DNA of 64,000 nt, from positions 248,001 through 312,000 of the forward strand of contig NZ_JAPYZV010000004.1 in NCBI RefSeq assembly GCF_027812955.1, given 5' to 3'. Positions within the stretch are counted from its first letter, which is position 1; each line of letters opens with the position of its first letter. Of this stretch, positions 22,869 through 31,023 are shown piece by piece. The translations under genes were made by a program, and so were the position numbers. The notes under the pieces were generated by a model that was given only the letters and a program-made list of their open reading frames with translations, did no database searches and was not told where the DNA came from. Origin of the DNA: Pedococcus sp. 5OH_020 (GTDB taxonomy: Bacteria > Actinomycetota > Actinomycetes > Actinomycetales > Dermatophilaceae).

Positions 22869-23861
22869 ATGCTCGGCGCCCCCGCGCCTGTTCGCCTCGC
22901 CTTTCTCGGGTGCGGCTACATCACCGGCGTCCACAGCCGGAACCTGCGCGCCCTCGCGGGCCAGGTGGTGACCGGGTACGCGAGCCGGGACCGCGCCAAG
23001 GCCAGAGAGTTCGCCGCCCGGTATGGCGCGGACCGGACCTACCACGGCTACGAGGCGGCGGTCCAGGACCCGGAGGTCGACGCCGTCGTCGTCGCGGTCC
23101 CACCGAGGCTTCATCTGCCCCTGACGCTGGAGGCGCTGCGCGCCGGCAAGCATGTGCTGGTGGAGAAGCCGGCCTTCGTCCGCAGCGACGACTATGAGCT
23201 GGTCCGCGAGGCGCGCAGGGTCGCGGGGCGCGTCGTGCTCGTGGGGGAGAACGACCACTACAAGCCGTTGGCGGTGAGGCTGCGGGCGTTGGTCGGCAGC
23301 GGCGTCATCGGTGAGCTGGTGCTGGCGCACTTCGCGACCGTGGCCCACCGCCCCAAGCCCGCGGACGACTGGAGACACGACGAGACGATGGCCGGAGGTG
23401 ACGCCTTCTTCGAGGAGGGGGTCCACTGGCTGCACCTCGCGAACAGCCTCGGCCCGCGGATCACGAGCATCCACGGCCTGCGCCCCTCGACCGCGCGAGC
23501 CGCGGTCGGCGGCAGCGGCCGACGGGAGAGCATGCTCGTCGCGTTCGGCTACGACACCGGAGCGGTCGGCGCGCTCTACTACTCCCGCGAGGTTCCCTCC
23601 CCGCTGGGCGGGGTCAGGTTCTCCCACCTGTATGGCCGCGAGGGCGTCATCTCCTTCGAGTCCAACGGCGGGGTGGTCCTCGTCAGGGGCCGGGGTCTGC
23701 CGCGGATGACCATCCCCGGGCTTCGCGACGTGCGGGGCTACCAGGCGATGTACCGCGACTTCGTCGGCGCCATCCGGGGCGGCAGACCACCGCAGATGAC
23801 CCTGGAACGCGCCCTGGAGGACCAGCGGCTGATGGACCAGATCTACGCGAGCCTGGGCTGA
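22869..23861 (+). CDS. Gfo/Idh/MocA family NAD(P)-dependent oxidoreductase
   Basis: The ATG at 22869 lies just before the Rossmann motif LAFLGCGYITGVHSRNL, so the long upstream extension is rejected. The 330-residue protein has the family's EKPAFV motif (Lys of the E-K-P catalytic pair) and a C-terminal alpha/beta domain with EGVHWLHLANSLGP, where the His is in the usual catalytic position. Such enzymes oxidise or reduce sugar, inositol or glycoside hydroxyls. It leads a four-gene operon with GMC oxidoreductase, VOC and transporter genes. This suggests a sugar- or glycoside-oxidation route; the substrate is not known. Confidence 0.8.
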   Translation: MLGAPAPVRLAFLGCGYITGVHSRNLRALAGQVVTGYASRDRAKAREFAARYGADRTYHGYEAAVQDPEVDAVVVAVPPRLHLPLTLEALRAGKHVLVEKPAFVRSDDYELVREARRVAGRVVLVGENDHYKPLAVRLRALVGSGVIGELVLAHFATVAHRPKPADDWRHDETMAGGDAFFEEGVHWLHLANSLGPRITSIHGLRPSTARAAVGGSGRRESMLVAFGYDTGAVGALYYSREVPSPLGGVRFSHLYGREGVISFESNGGVVLVRGRGLPRMTIPGLRDVRGYQAMYRDFVGAIRGGRPPQMTLERALEDQRLMDQIYASLG

Positions 23862-23873
23862 GGCGCGCAGCTC

Positions 23874-25406
23874 ATGCCGCAGGAGCACTACGACGTCGTC
23901 ATCGTGGGGACCGGCGCCGGAGGCGGCACGATGGCGCACGCGCTGTCCTCGTCAGGCGCCAGCATCCTGCTCGTCGAGCGCGGGTACTCCGTGCCGCAGG
24001 AGGCCGAGAACTGGGACCCTGCCGCGGTGTGGAAGCAGCTGCGCTACCGCGCGGACGAGCGCTGGCTCAACGACGCGGGCCGAGAGTTCCATCCCTTCAT
24101 GCACTACGTCGTGGGCGGCAACACCAAGTTCTGGGGAAGCGTGCTGTACCGCCTGCGAGCGGAGGACTTCACCGGCGTCGAGCACCACGACGGCGTCTCA
24201 CCGGCCTGGCCGATCGACTACGCCACCCTGGCGCCGTGGTACGACCGCGCGGAGGCGCTCTTCCAGGTCCATGGGCAGGCCGGCGCGGACCCGACCGAGC
24301 CGCCCAGGACAGGGTTCCCGTTCCCTCCAGTGCGGCACGAGCCTCGTATGCAGCTGATCGTGGACGGGCTCCTCGCCCAGGGTCTCCACCCGTCATACCT
24401 TCCGCTCGGACTGATCCGTCCCGGCGAGCCGGGCGGGTGCGTCCTGTGCAACACCTGCAACTCCTTCCCCTGCCGGATCCATGCCAAGAGCGACGCAGAG
24501 CTGCTCTGCGTCCAGCCGGCGCTCGCCACCCCCGGCGTCACCCTGTGGGAAGGGGCCCATGCGGACCGGCTGATCACCGACGCCACCGGGGAACGGGTAC
24601 AAGAGGTGGAGATCACTCGGAAGGGGCGAACAGTCCGCGTCGGTGCCTCCACGGTGGTCGTCTCGTGCGGCGCCGTGAACTCGGCCGCGCTCCTGCTCCG
24701 CTCGGCGAACGACAAGCACAGGAACGGGCTGGCGAACAGCTCGGGGCAGGTAGGCAGGCGCTACATGGCACACCTGGCCACGATGCTCGAAGCCTTTCAT
24801 CCGTTCGAGGTCAACCCCACGGTGTTCCAGAAGACCGTGGCCGTCAACGACTTCTACTTCGCCGGCAACGGGCGCGAATACCCCCTCGGCCACCTGCAGT
24901 CCCAGGGCCGGGCCCACGGCGTCGTGGCGCAGACCGTGGCCCCCTCCATCCCGGTCTGGGCGTACAACGCCTGGGTGGCCCGTGGCGTCGACTGGCTCGC
25001 CCTGTCCGAGGACCTGCCACGCGAGGAGAACCGCGTCTGCGTCGAGCCGGACGGACGCCTTCGGGTGCGCTACCGGCCGAACAACGTGGTCCCGCACGCG
25101 GAGCTGGTGGCGGAGGCGGTGCGGATGCTGCGGCGGCTGGGCTTCTGGAAGGTCGTCACGCATTCGTTCAAGGTCCAGAACACCACCCACCAGTGCGGCA
25201 CCCTCGTGTTCGGCAAGGACCCGCGCACGTCGGTGCTCGACGAGTTCTGCCGCAGCCACGACATCGGCAACCTCTTCGTGGTCGACGCGTCCTTCTTCCC
25301 CTCGTCGGCGGCCGTCAACCCGGGGCTGACGATCATCGCGCAGGCTCTGCGCGTCGCCGACCACCTCGCTCGACACGACCTCCAGCACAGGGAGCAGCTG
25401 CCGTGA
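23874..25406 (+). CDS. GMC-type FAD oxidoreductase
   Basis: The 510-residue protein has the GMC layout: an FAD motif YDVVIVGTGAGGGTMAHAL at residues 6-24, the GGNTKFWGSVLYRL block that contacts FAD, and a C-terminal domain with HQCGTLVFGKDP and VNPGLTIIAQALRVADHL. The HQCG His and the Asn of the V-N-P-G motif match the catalytic His/Asn pair of GMC enzymes. A CVLCNTCNSFPC cluster in the middle is Cys-rich and typical of a bacterial subgroup near sugar 3-dehydrogenases. It likely oxidises a sugar or alcohol hydroxyl. It lies 12 bases after the Gfo/Idh/MocA gene, and its stop overlaps the VOC gene start. Confidence 0.8.
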   Translation: MPQEHYDVVIVGTGAGGGTMAHALSSSGASILLVERGYSVPQEAENWDPAAVWKQLRYRADERWLNDAGREFHPFMHYVVGGNTKFWGSVLYRLRAEDFTGVEHHDGVSPAWPIDYATLAPWYDRAEALFQVHGQAGADPTEPPRTGFPFPPVRHEPRMQLIVDGLLAQGLHPSYLPLGLIRPGEPGGCVLCNTCNSFPCRIHAKSDAELLCVQPALATPGVTLWEGAHADRLITDATGERVQEVEITRKGRTVRVGASTVVVSCGAVNSAALLLRSANDKHRNGLANSSGQVGRRYMAHLATMLEAFHPFEVNPTVFQKTVAVNDFYFAGNGREYPLGHLQSQGRAHGVVAQTVAPSIPVWAYNAWVARGVDWLALSEDLPREENRVCVEPDGRLRVRYRPNNVVPHAELVAEAVRMLRRLGFWKVVTHSFKVQNTTHQCGTLVFGKDPRTSVLDEFCRSHDIGNLFVVDASFFPSSAAVNPGLTIIAQALRVADHLARHDLQHREQLP

Positions 25407-25933
25407 AAGTGCACTCGTTCAGCCACGTCGCCATCACCGTCTCCGACTTCGACGAAGCCGTGCGCTTCTACTGGGAGACGTTCGGCTGCCCGGTAGTGGG
25501 AGTCTCCGACACTCCCACCCACCGCGTGCGGACGTTCTTCGGGGTGGATGCGCCGGAGCCGACGTGCAGGATCGGGTGGATCCGGGTGCCGGGCGGCGCG
25601 ACGATCGAGATCTTCGAGTTCGACCCTCGGCAGCCGGCGGCCGACGTGGCCTGGAACCGGGTCGGCATGACGCACATCTCCTTCAACGTGCGGGACACCC
25701 ACGCATGGCACGCGTATCTTGCGGGCAGAGGCGTCGAGATCGTGAGCCGGCCGGAACAGTCCCCGCACGGGCAGTTCTTCTTCTTCGTCAAGGACCCCGA
25801 TGGCAACCTCATCGAGCTCATCGACCTGCGGCACATGCGTCCGGTGCTCAAGTGGCTGGGCCCGCTGGGCGGCCTCGTCTTCCGGCACAGCCTGTACCGC
25901 CGCCACTACCGCACGAAGTCGGCCACTCGGTGA
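25403..25933 (+). CDS. VOC (glyoxalase/dioxygenase superfamily) protein
   Basis: The GTG at 25403 overlaps the GMC stop as GTGA and decides the start; the much longer upstream frame is a shadow. The 176-residue protein has two beta-alpha-beta-beta-beta modules. The first begins HSFSHVAITVSDFDEAVRFY, where His is a metal ligand, and the second holds MTHISFNV and FFFVKDPDGNLIELID with further His and Glu ligands. VOC enzymes isomerise, epimerise or cleave small oxygenated compounds. In this operon it may act on the keto-sugar made by the oxidoreductases. The last 25 residues are a basic tail with an unusual repeat of Arg and Tyr. Confidence 0.75.
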   Translation: MKVHSFSHVAITVSDFDEAVRFYWETFGCPVVGVSDTPTHRVRTFFGVDAPEPTCRIGWIRVPGGATIEIFEFDPRQPAADVAWNRVGMTHISFNVRDTHAWHAYLAGRGVEIVSRPEQSPHGQFFFFVKDPDGNLIELIDLRHMRPVLKWLGPLGGLVFRHSLYRRHYRTKSATR

Positions 25934-26796
25934 TCGGCGCCGTGGTGGCGGCGCTCGGCTCGGCCGCGTGCTTCGCGGTGTCCACGTCCCTTCAGCACCG
26001 CGCCGTCTCCTCGGCACCCCGGTCCGCGCACCGGTTCCGGGTGCTCCTGCGCTACCTCGTCCGGAAACCGGCCTGGCACCTCGGGCTCGTCGTGGGCGGG
26101 GTCGGGTTCGTCCTCCATGCGCTCGCCGTGCGGGTGGGGGCGCTCGCGCTCGTCCAGCCCCTGATGATCAGCGGGATCGTGTTCGCCGTCGTCGTGCGCG
26201 CTGCCCTGGACCGGCACCTCCCGTCGCACACCGAGGTCTTCTGGTCCTCGGTGGTGGCTGCCGGCCTCTGTGTGCTCGTCCTCGTGTCAGATCCCCTCCC
26301 CGGCCCGGGAACCGCCCACGCGCCGGCTGCCGGGGTGCTCATCGTCCTGGGCACGGTCGCCGTCTGTGGGTGCCTGTGGCGGGTGAAGGCTCCGATGGGG
26401 GGCAGGCCGCGGGGGCTTCTCCTCGGCGGTGCCGCGGGCGTGCTGTTCGGCCTGACCGCGGGCCTGCTCAAGATGTCGGTGCTCGCGGTGGTGGCCGGGG
26501 AGGTCGCTCTCTGGCCCCTCGCCGCGCTGGGGGTCCTCGGGCTTGCTGGGGTGGCGCTGAACCAGGCGGCGTACCGGCAGGCGCCTGTCTCGGTCTCGAT
26601 GCCGACCCTGAACGTCGTCGACGTCCTGGTGTCCATCGCCTTCGGCTTCTTCGTCTTCGATGAGTCGCCGAGCAGGCGCCCCGCGCTGCTGGTCCTGTAC
26701 GTGGCGTGTCTGCTCGTCATGGTCGTCGGCCTGCGGCGGCTCGCCACTGCTCCACCGGTCGATGTTCCTCACCCGTTGGTCGTAGGCAAGGGGTGA
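25930..26796 (+). CDS. DMT-superfamily (EamA/NIPA-like) membrane transporter
   Basis: The GTG at 25930 overlaps the VOC stop as GTGA. The 288-residue product is almost wholly hydrophobic, with about nine or ten transmembrane helices starting at IGAVVAALGSAACFAVSTSL. This opening, with its S-T-S-L-Q-H stretch, is typical of actinobacterial DMT/NIPA-like proteins. The repeat structure expected of the drug/metabolite superfamily is visible as two similar halves. The substrate is unknown; in this operon it could move the sugar or its oxidised product. It is the last gene before a gap and a signalling operon in the same direction. Confidence 0.7.
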   Translation: MIGAVVAALGSAACFAVSTSLQHRAVSSAPRSAHRFRVLLRYLVRKPAWHLGLVVGGVGFVLHALAVRVGALALVQPLMISGIVFAVVVRAALDRHLPSHTEVFWSSVVAAGLCVLVLVSDPLPGPGTAHAPAAGVLIVLGTVAVCGCLWRVKAPMGGRPRGLLLGGAAGVLFGLTAGLLKMSVLAVVAGEVALWPLAALGVLGLAGVALNQAAYRQAPVSVSMPTLNVVDVLVSIAFGFFVFDESPSRRPALLVLYVACLLVMVVGLRRLATAPPVDVPHPLVVGKG

Positions 26797-26862
26797 GGGT
26801 GGGGAGCACAATGCAAGGGTCGCTCCCCACGGCCGCCGGTGTGGCCGGGAACGGAGGCCGGG

Positions 26863-29523
26863 ATGGTCGGCTCCGCGAACACCAGCAGTGGGTCCGCTGC
26901 GGTCGCGGGGCAGGCCAGCCTCGCTGAGCGGCTCACCGAGACCCAGGAGCAGCTTGCCGCCACGAGCGAGATCCTCGCGGTGCTCGGTACCTCGAGCTCG
27001 GGGCAGATGGAGGTCTTCGACGCCATCGTGGAGCGGGCCCGCAGGCTCTGCCGGGCGGATGCCACCCAGATCCACCTCGTCCGGGACGACACCCTTGCGA
27101 TGGTCCACTCCGTCGGGCTCCCTCCGGCGTACCTGGAGCTCGCCAGCGCGGGGCCGGTCCCACGGAACCGCGCTTCCTTGATCGGTCGGGTCAGCCTGGA
27201 CGGTCGAACCCAGCAGATCGTCGACGTGCTCTCAGACCCCGACTACAACCGGCCGGAGTTCCAGCGGCGCGGGGGCTACCGGACGATCATGGGCGCCCCG
27301 ATGGTCGTCGGCGACGAGGTGGTCGGCGTCCTTTCCGTGTGGCGAACGCGGGTCGACCGCTTCGACGACCGGGTGTGCAGCCTGCTCAGCACGTTCGCGG
27401 CGCAAGGCGCCCTGGCGCTGCGCAACGTCGGACTCTTCCATGCCCTCGAGAGCAGGTCCGAGGAGCTGTCCCGCAAGGTTGCCCAGCTCGAGGCCCTGGC
27501 GCAGGTCAGCGAGGCGGTCAGCGCGTCCCTGGACCCCGACGAGGTGCTCACCACCATCGTCACCCACGCCGTCCGGCTGTCGGAGACCGACGGCGGCTCC
27601 CTGATGGAGTACGACGAGGACACCGAGCTCTTCCGTGTCCGGACCGCTTACGGCACCAGCCCCGAGGTCATCGAGGAGCTGCGCCAGTCCCGGATCCATG
27701 TCGAGGAGAGCTTCGTCGGCCGCGCGGCGGCCTCCGACACGGTGGCCCAGATCCCGGACCTCTCGGCGGTCGACCTCGACCCGCACCTCGCGGTGCTGCA
27801 CGCGGCCGGCTGGCGCTCTCTGGTCGCCATCCCGATGACCAGGCCCGACCGCATCGTTGGCGCGCTCGTCGTCCGCCGAAAGCAGCCGGGCGGCTTCAGC
27901 GCCGAGATCTGCGAGCTGCTGTCGGCCTTCGCGAGCCAGTCGACCATCGCCCTGGTCAACGCCAGGCTCTACCAGGAGCTGGAGCGACAGAGCGCAGAGC
28001 TCGCTGAGGCCAGCCGGCACAAGTCGGAGTTCCTCGCGAGCATGTCGCACGAGCTCAGGACGCCGCTCAACGCGGTGATCGGCTTCTCGGAGGTGCTGCT
28101 CGAGCGGATGTTCGGCGACCTCAACGAGCGGCAGGCCGACTACCTCCAGGACATCCTCGGCGCGGGCCGGCACCTCCTGGCGCTGCTCAACGACATCCTC
28201 GACCTCTCCAAGGTCGAGGCCGGCCGGATGGAGCTCGAGCTCCGCACCTTCGATGCCGCGGAGGCCTTGGCGTCCACCCTGGCGCTGGTGCGCGAACGTG
28301 CGTCGCAGCACGGCATCGCCCTGTCACTGGACGCGCCCGCAGAGCTCGGCGCGGTGTGGGCCGACCCGCTGCGCTTCAAGCAGATCGTCCTCAACCTGCT
28401 GAGCAACGCCGTGAAGTTCACGCCCGACGACGGGAGCGTTCGGGTGACCGCTCGCCGCGAGGAGGACAGCCTGGTCGTCACCGTCGAGGACACCGGGGTC
28501 GGCATTCCCGCCTCCGACCAGGCGCGCATCTTCGACTCGTTCCAGCAGGCGGGCCGGAACGCCGCCTCCGCAGAGGGCACCGGGCTGGGCCTGACCCTGA
28601 CCCGCAGGATCGTCGAGCTGCACGGCGGCACCATGTGGCTCGACAGCGAGCCGGGTCGCGGAAGCATCTTCGGCTTCAGCATCCCCCTGCACGCCGAGCC
28701 GGTGCCCGAAGCGGGCCCGGCGCAGTGGGAGCTCGTCGCACCCGACGAGAGGCCCCTGGTGGTCGTCATCGACGACGACGAGAGCTCCGCCGAGCTGGTC
28801 TCGGTCCACATCACCGCGGCCGGGCTCCACGCCGTACCCGTCCGGACCGGTGAGCAGGGGCTGGCTGCAGTCCGGTCCCTGCACCCGGCCGCGGTCATCC
28901 TCGACATCCGGCTGCCGGGCATGGACGGCTGGGCGGTGCTCAGCGCCCTCAAGGCGGACCCCGAGACCGCGGAGCTGCCGGTGGTCGTCGTCTCCGTGCT
29001 GCCCGAGCAGGGACACGGCTTCGCGCTCGGGGCGTCCGACTACCTCGTCAAGCCGGTACGCCGAGACGACCTCCTGGCTGCCCTGCGGCGGGTGGTGGTG
29101 GACCGGCCGGAGCCGGAGGCGGGGGCGCGGCGGATCCTCGTCATCGACGACGACCCGACCGCCCTCGAGCTCGTCCGAGCCACGCTCGAACCACTGGGCT
29201 GGGACGTCCGCACCTGTGGGGAAGGCACCGAGGCCCAGGCGATCGTCCGCGCCGAGCGGCCGGCGGTCATCCTCGTTGACCTGCTCATGCCGGACCCGGA
29301 CGGCTTCCGAGTCATCGACCAGGTTCATGCGGATCCTGCGACGCGCGGGACGCCGATCGTGGTGCTGACCGCCAAGACCTTGACGGCCCAGGACCGCCGG
29401 CGACTGCGTGGACGCGTCGAGTTCGTGGCCGGCAAGGGACACCTCGACCTGGTCCAGCTGTCCGCTCGCCTTGCCTCCCTCACCCACGCCGGCGGGGCGG
29501 CGGCCCAGGGGGTGCCGTCGTGA
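26863..29523 (+). CDS. GAF-GAF hybrid histidine kinase with two receiver domains
   Basis: The ATG at 26863 is chosen for its GGAGG site; a GTG at 26839 is possible. The 886-residue protein has no transmembrane helix. Domains run: GAF1 (about 45-190), a coiled linker, GAF2 (about 220-370), HisKA with phospho-acceptor His396 in SMSHELRTPLN, HATPase with NLLSNAVKFTPDDG and GTGLGLTLTR, receiver 1 with Asp681 in VILDIRLPGMDG, and receiver 2 with Asp806 in VILVDLLMPDPDG. It should sense a cytoplasmic ligand or redox state and relay phosphate. Its stop overlaps the GTG of the response regulator, the first of three coupled genes after it. Confidence 0.9.
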   Translation: MVGSANTSSGSAAVAGQASLAERLTETQEQLAATSEILAVLGTSSSGQMEVFDAIVERARRLCRADATQIHLVRDDTLAMVHSVGLPPAYLELASAGPVPRNRASLIGRVSLDGRTQQIVDVLSDPDYNRPEFQRRGGYRTIMGAPMVVGDEVVGVLSVWRTRVDRFDDRVCSLLSTFAAQGALALRNVGLFHALESRSEELSRKVAQLEALAQVSEAVSASLDPDEVLTTIVTHAVRLSETDGGSLMEYDEDTELFRVRTAYGTSPEVIEELRQSRIHVEESFVGRAAASDTVAQIPDLSAVDLDPHLAVLHAAGWRSLVAIPMTRPDRIVGALVVRRKQPGGFSAEICELLSAFASQSTIALVNARLYQELERQSAELAEASRHKSEFLASMSHELRTPLNAVIGFSEVLLERMFGDLNERQADYLQDILGAGRHLLALLNDILDLSKVEAGRMELELRTFDAAEALASTLALVRERASQHGIALSLDAPAELGAVWADPLRFKQIVLNLLSNAVKFTPDDGSVRVTARREEDSLVVTVEDTGVGIPASDQARIFDSFQQAGRNAASAEGTGLGLTLTRRIVELHGGTMWLDSEPGRGSIFGFSIPLHAEPVPEAGPAQWELVAPDERPLVVVIDDDESSAELVSVHITAAGLHAVPVRTGEQGLAAVRSLHPAAVILDIRLPGMDGWAVLSALKADPETAELPVVVVSVLPEQGHGFALGASDYLVKPVRRDDLLAALRRVVVDRPEPEAGARRILVIDDDPTALELVRATLEPLGWDVRTCGEGTEAQAIVRAERPAVILVDLLMPDPDGFRVIDQVHADPATRGTPIVVLTAKTLTAQDRRRLRGRVEFVAGKGHLDLVQLSARLASLTHAGGAAAQGVPS

Positions 29524-29906
29524 CGGGGAGCACCGTGCTGCTCGTGGAGGACAACCAGCGCAACGTCAAGCTGGCCCGTGACGTCCTGGAGTTCCACGGG
29601 TTCGTCGTCCACGTCGCGACCACGGGGGAGGAGGCTCTGGGCGAGGCGCTCCGGACGGCGCCGGACCTCATCCTCATGGATCTCCAGCTTCCCGGCATCG
29701 ACGGCCACGCGGCCCTCTCCCGTCTGCGCGCCGACCCCCGTACCGCCGCCATACCGGTGGTCGCCCTGACGGCCTTCGCCATGGCAGCGGACCGGGAGCG
29801 TGCGATGGACGCCGGGTTCGACGGCTACCTGGAGAAGCCCATCAGCGTGCGCGACTTTCCCGGGCAGGTCCGGCGCCACCTCGTCGCAGGAGGACCTGAT
29901 GGGTGA
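29520..29906 (+). CDS. Single-domain response regulator (DivK-like)
   Basis: The GTG at 29520 overlaps the kinase stop. The 128-residue protein is a lone receiver: acidic pocket LLVEDNQRNVKLA, phospho-acceptor Asp54 in LILMDLQLPGIDG, switch Thr in VVALTAFAM, and Lys in GYLEKPI. It has no output domain, so it likely shuttles phosphate or acts by protein contact, like DivK or Spo0F. It sits between the hybrid kinase and the receiver-cyclase and overlaps the latter by eight bases, so it is probably an intermediate in one phosphorelay. Confidence 0.9.
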   Translation: MTGSTVLLVEDNQRNVKLARDVLEFHGFVVHVATTGEEALGEALRTAPDLILMDLQLPGIDGHAALSRLRADPRTAAIPVVALTAFAMAADRERAMDAGFDGYLEKPISVRDFPGQVRRHLVAGGPDG

Positions 29907-31023
29907 CGACGGCAGGGTCCTGGTGGTCGACGACCTGGCGCAGAACGTCAAGCTGATGGACGCGATCCTCAGCCCCCGAGGCTTCACGGTGGAGACCGCC
30001 ACCTCGGGGGAGCAGGCGCTCGAAGCGCTCGGCCTGCGACTGCCGGACGTCGTGCTGCTGGACGTGATGATGCCGGGACTGGACGGCTACGAGACCTGTC
30101 GCAGGATCCGGGCCGACCCCGCGACCTCCTTCCTGCCCGTCGTCATGGTGACGGCGAGCGGTGGACGGGAACGGCTGCAGGCCATCGAGGCGGGCGCGGA
30201 CGACTTCGTCACCAAGCCGTTCGACCAGGCGGAGCTGCTCGCGCGGGTCCGCTCCCTGGTGCGCATCAAGCGCTACCACGACACGGTGACGGCGCAGGCC
30301 GCCGAGCTCCGTGCCTGGAACGAGGAGCTGGCCGGCCGGGTGGCCAGTCAGGTGGCCGAGCTCGAGCGGCTGGACCGGCTCCGCCGGTTCCTCGCTCCAC
30401 AGGTGGCCAGGGAGATCCTCGACAGCGGGGACGACGGCGTCCTGCGCAGCCACCGGCGGGAGATCACGACGGTCTTCACGGACCTTCGCGGCTTCACCGC
30501 CTTCGCGGAGACCTCCGAGCCGGAGGAGACGATGGCCGTCCTCGGGGACTACCACCGCACATTGGGGGAGCTGGTCTTCGCCTACGAGGGGACGCTCGAA
30601 CACTTCGCCGGGGACGGTCTCATGGTCTTCTTCAACGACCCGGTGCCCTGCGCCGACGCACCTGAGCGTGCCGTGTCGATGGCGGTCGAGATGCGGGCGC
30701 GGGTCGCCGAGCTGGCCGAGTCGTGGCGGTGGCGTGGTCACAGCCTGGGCTTCGGCGTCGGCATCGCGCAGGGCTACGCGACGCTGGGGCGGGTCGGGTT
30801 CGAGGGCCGCTACGACTACGCCGCGATCGGCACCGTCACCAACCTCGCCGCCAGGCTCTGCTCGGAGGCGGTCGACGGGCAGATCCTCGTCACCCCGCGG
30901 GTCCTGTCGGGGGTCACCGGTCCGGTGGAGGCCCGAGCGGTCGGCCCGTTGGCTCTCAAGGGCTTCTCCCGCCGCATCGAGGCGTACGAGGTTCTCGGCG
31001 TGCCCTCGCGGGTGTCGCCATGA
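29899..31023 (+). CDS. Receiver-class III adenylate/guanylate cyclase
   Basis: The ATG at 29899 follows a GGAGG site and overlaps the previous gene by eight bases. The 374-residue protein has a receiver domain (Asp55 in VLLDVMMPGLDGY, residues 1-120), a coiled-coil linker, and a class III cyclase domain (about 185-365). Metal-binding Asp195 lies in VFTDLRGFTAF and Asp239 in FAGDGLMVFF. The transition-state Asn and Arg are in TVTNLAARL. The usual purine-selecting Lys just before F-x-G-D is His here, so ATP versus GTP use is not settled. Phosphorylation by the upstream kinase probably controls cyclic nucleotide output. A Crp-type regulator lies 2 kb downstream. Confidence 0.9.
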   Translation: MGDDGRVLVVDDLAQNVKLMDAILSPRGFTVETATSGEQALEALGLRLPDVVLLDVMMPGLDGYETCRRIRADPATSFLPVVMVTASGGRERLQAIEAGADDFVTKPFDQAELLARVRSLVRIKRYHDTVTAQAAELRAWNEELAGRVASQVAELERLDRLRRFLAPQVAREILDSGDDGVLRSHRREITTVFTDLRGFTAFAETSEPEETMAVLGDYHRTLGELVFAYEGTLEHFAGDGLMVFFNDPVPCADAPERAVSMAVEMRARVAELAESWRWRGHSLGFGVGIAQGYATLGRVGFEGRYDYAAIGTVTNLAARLCSEAVDGQILVTPRVLSGVTGPVEARAVGPLALKGFSRRIEAYEVLGVPSRVSP

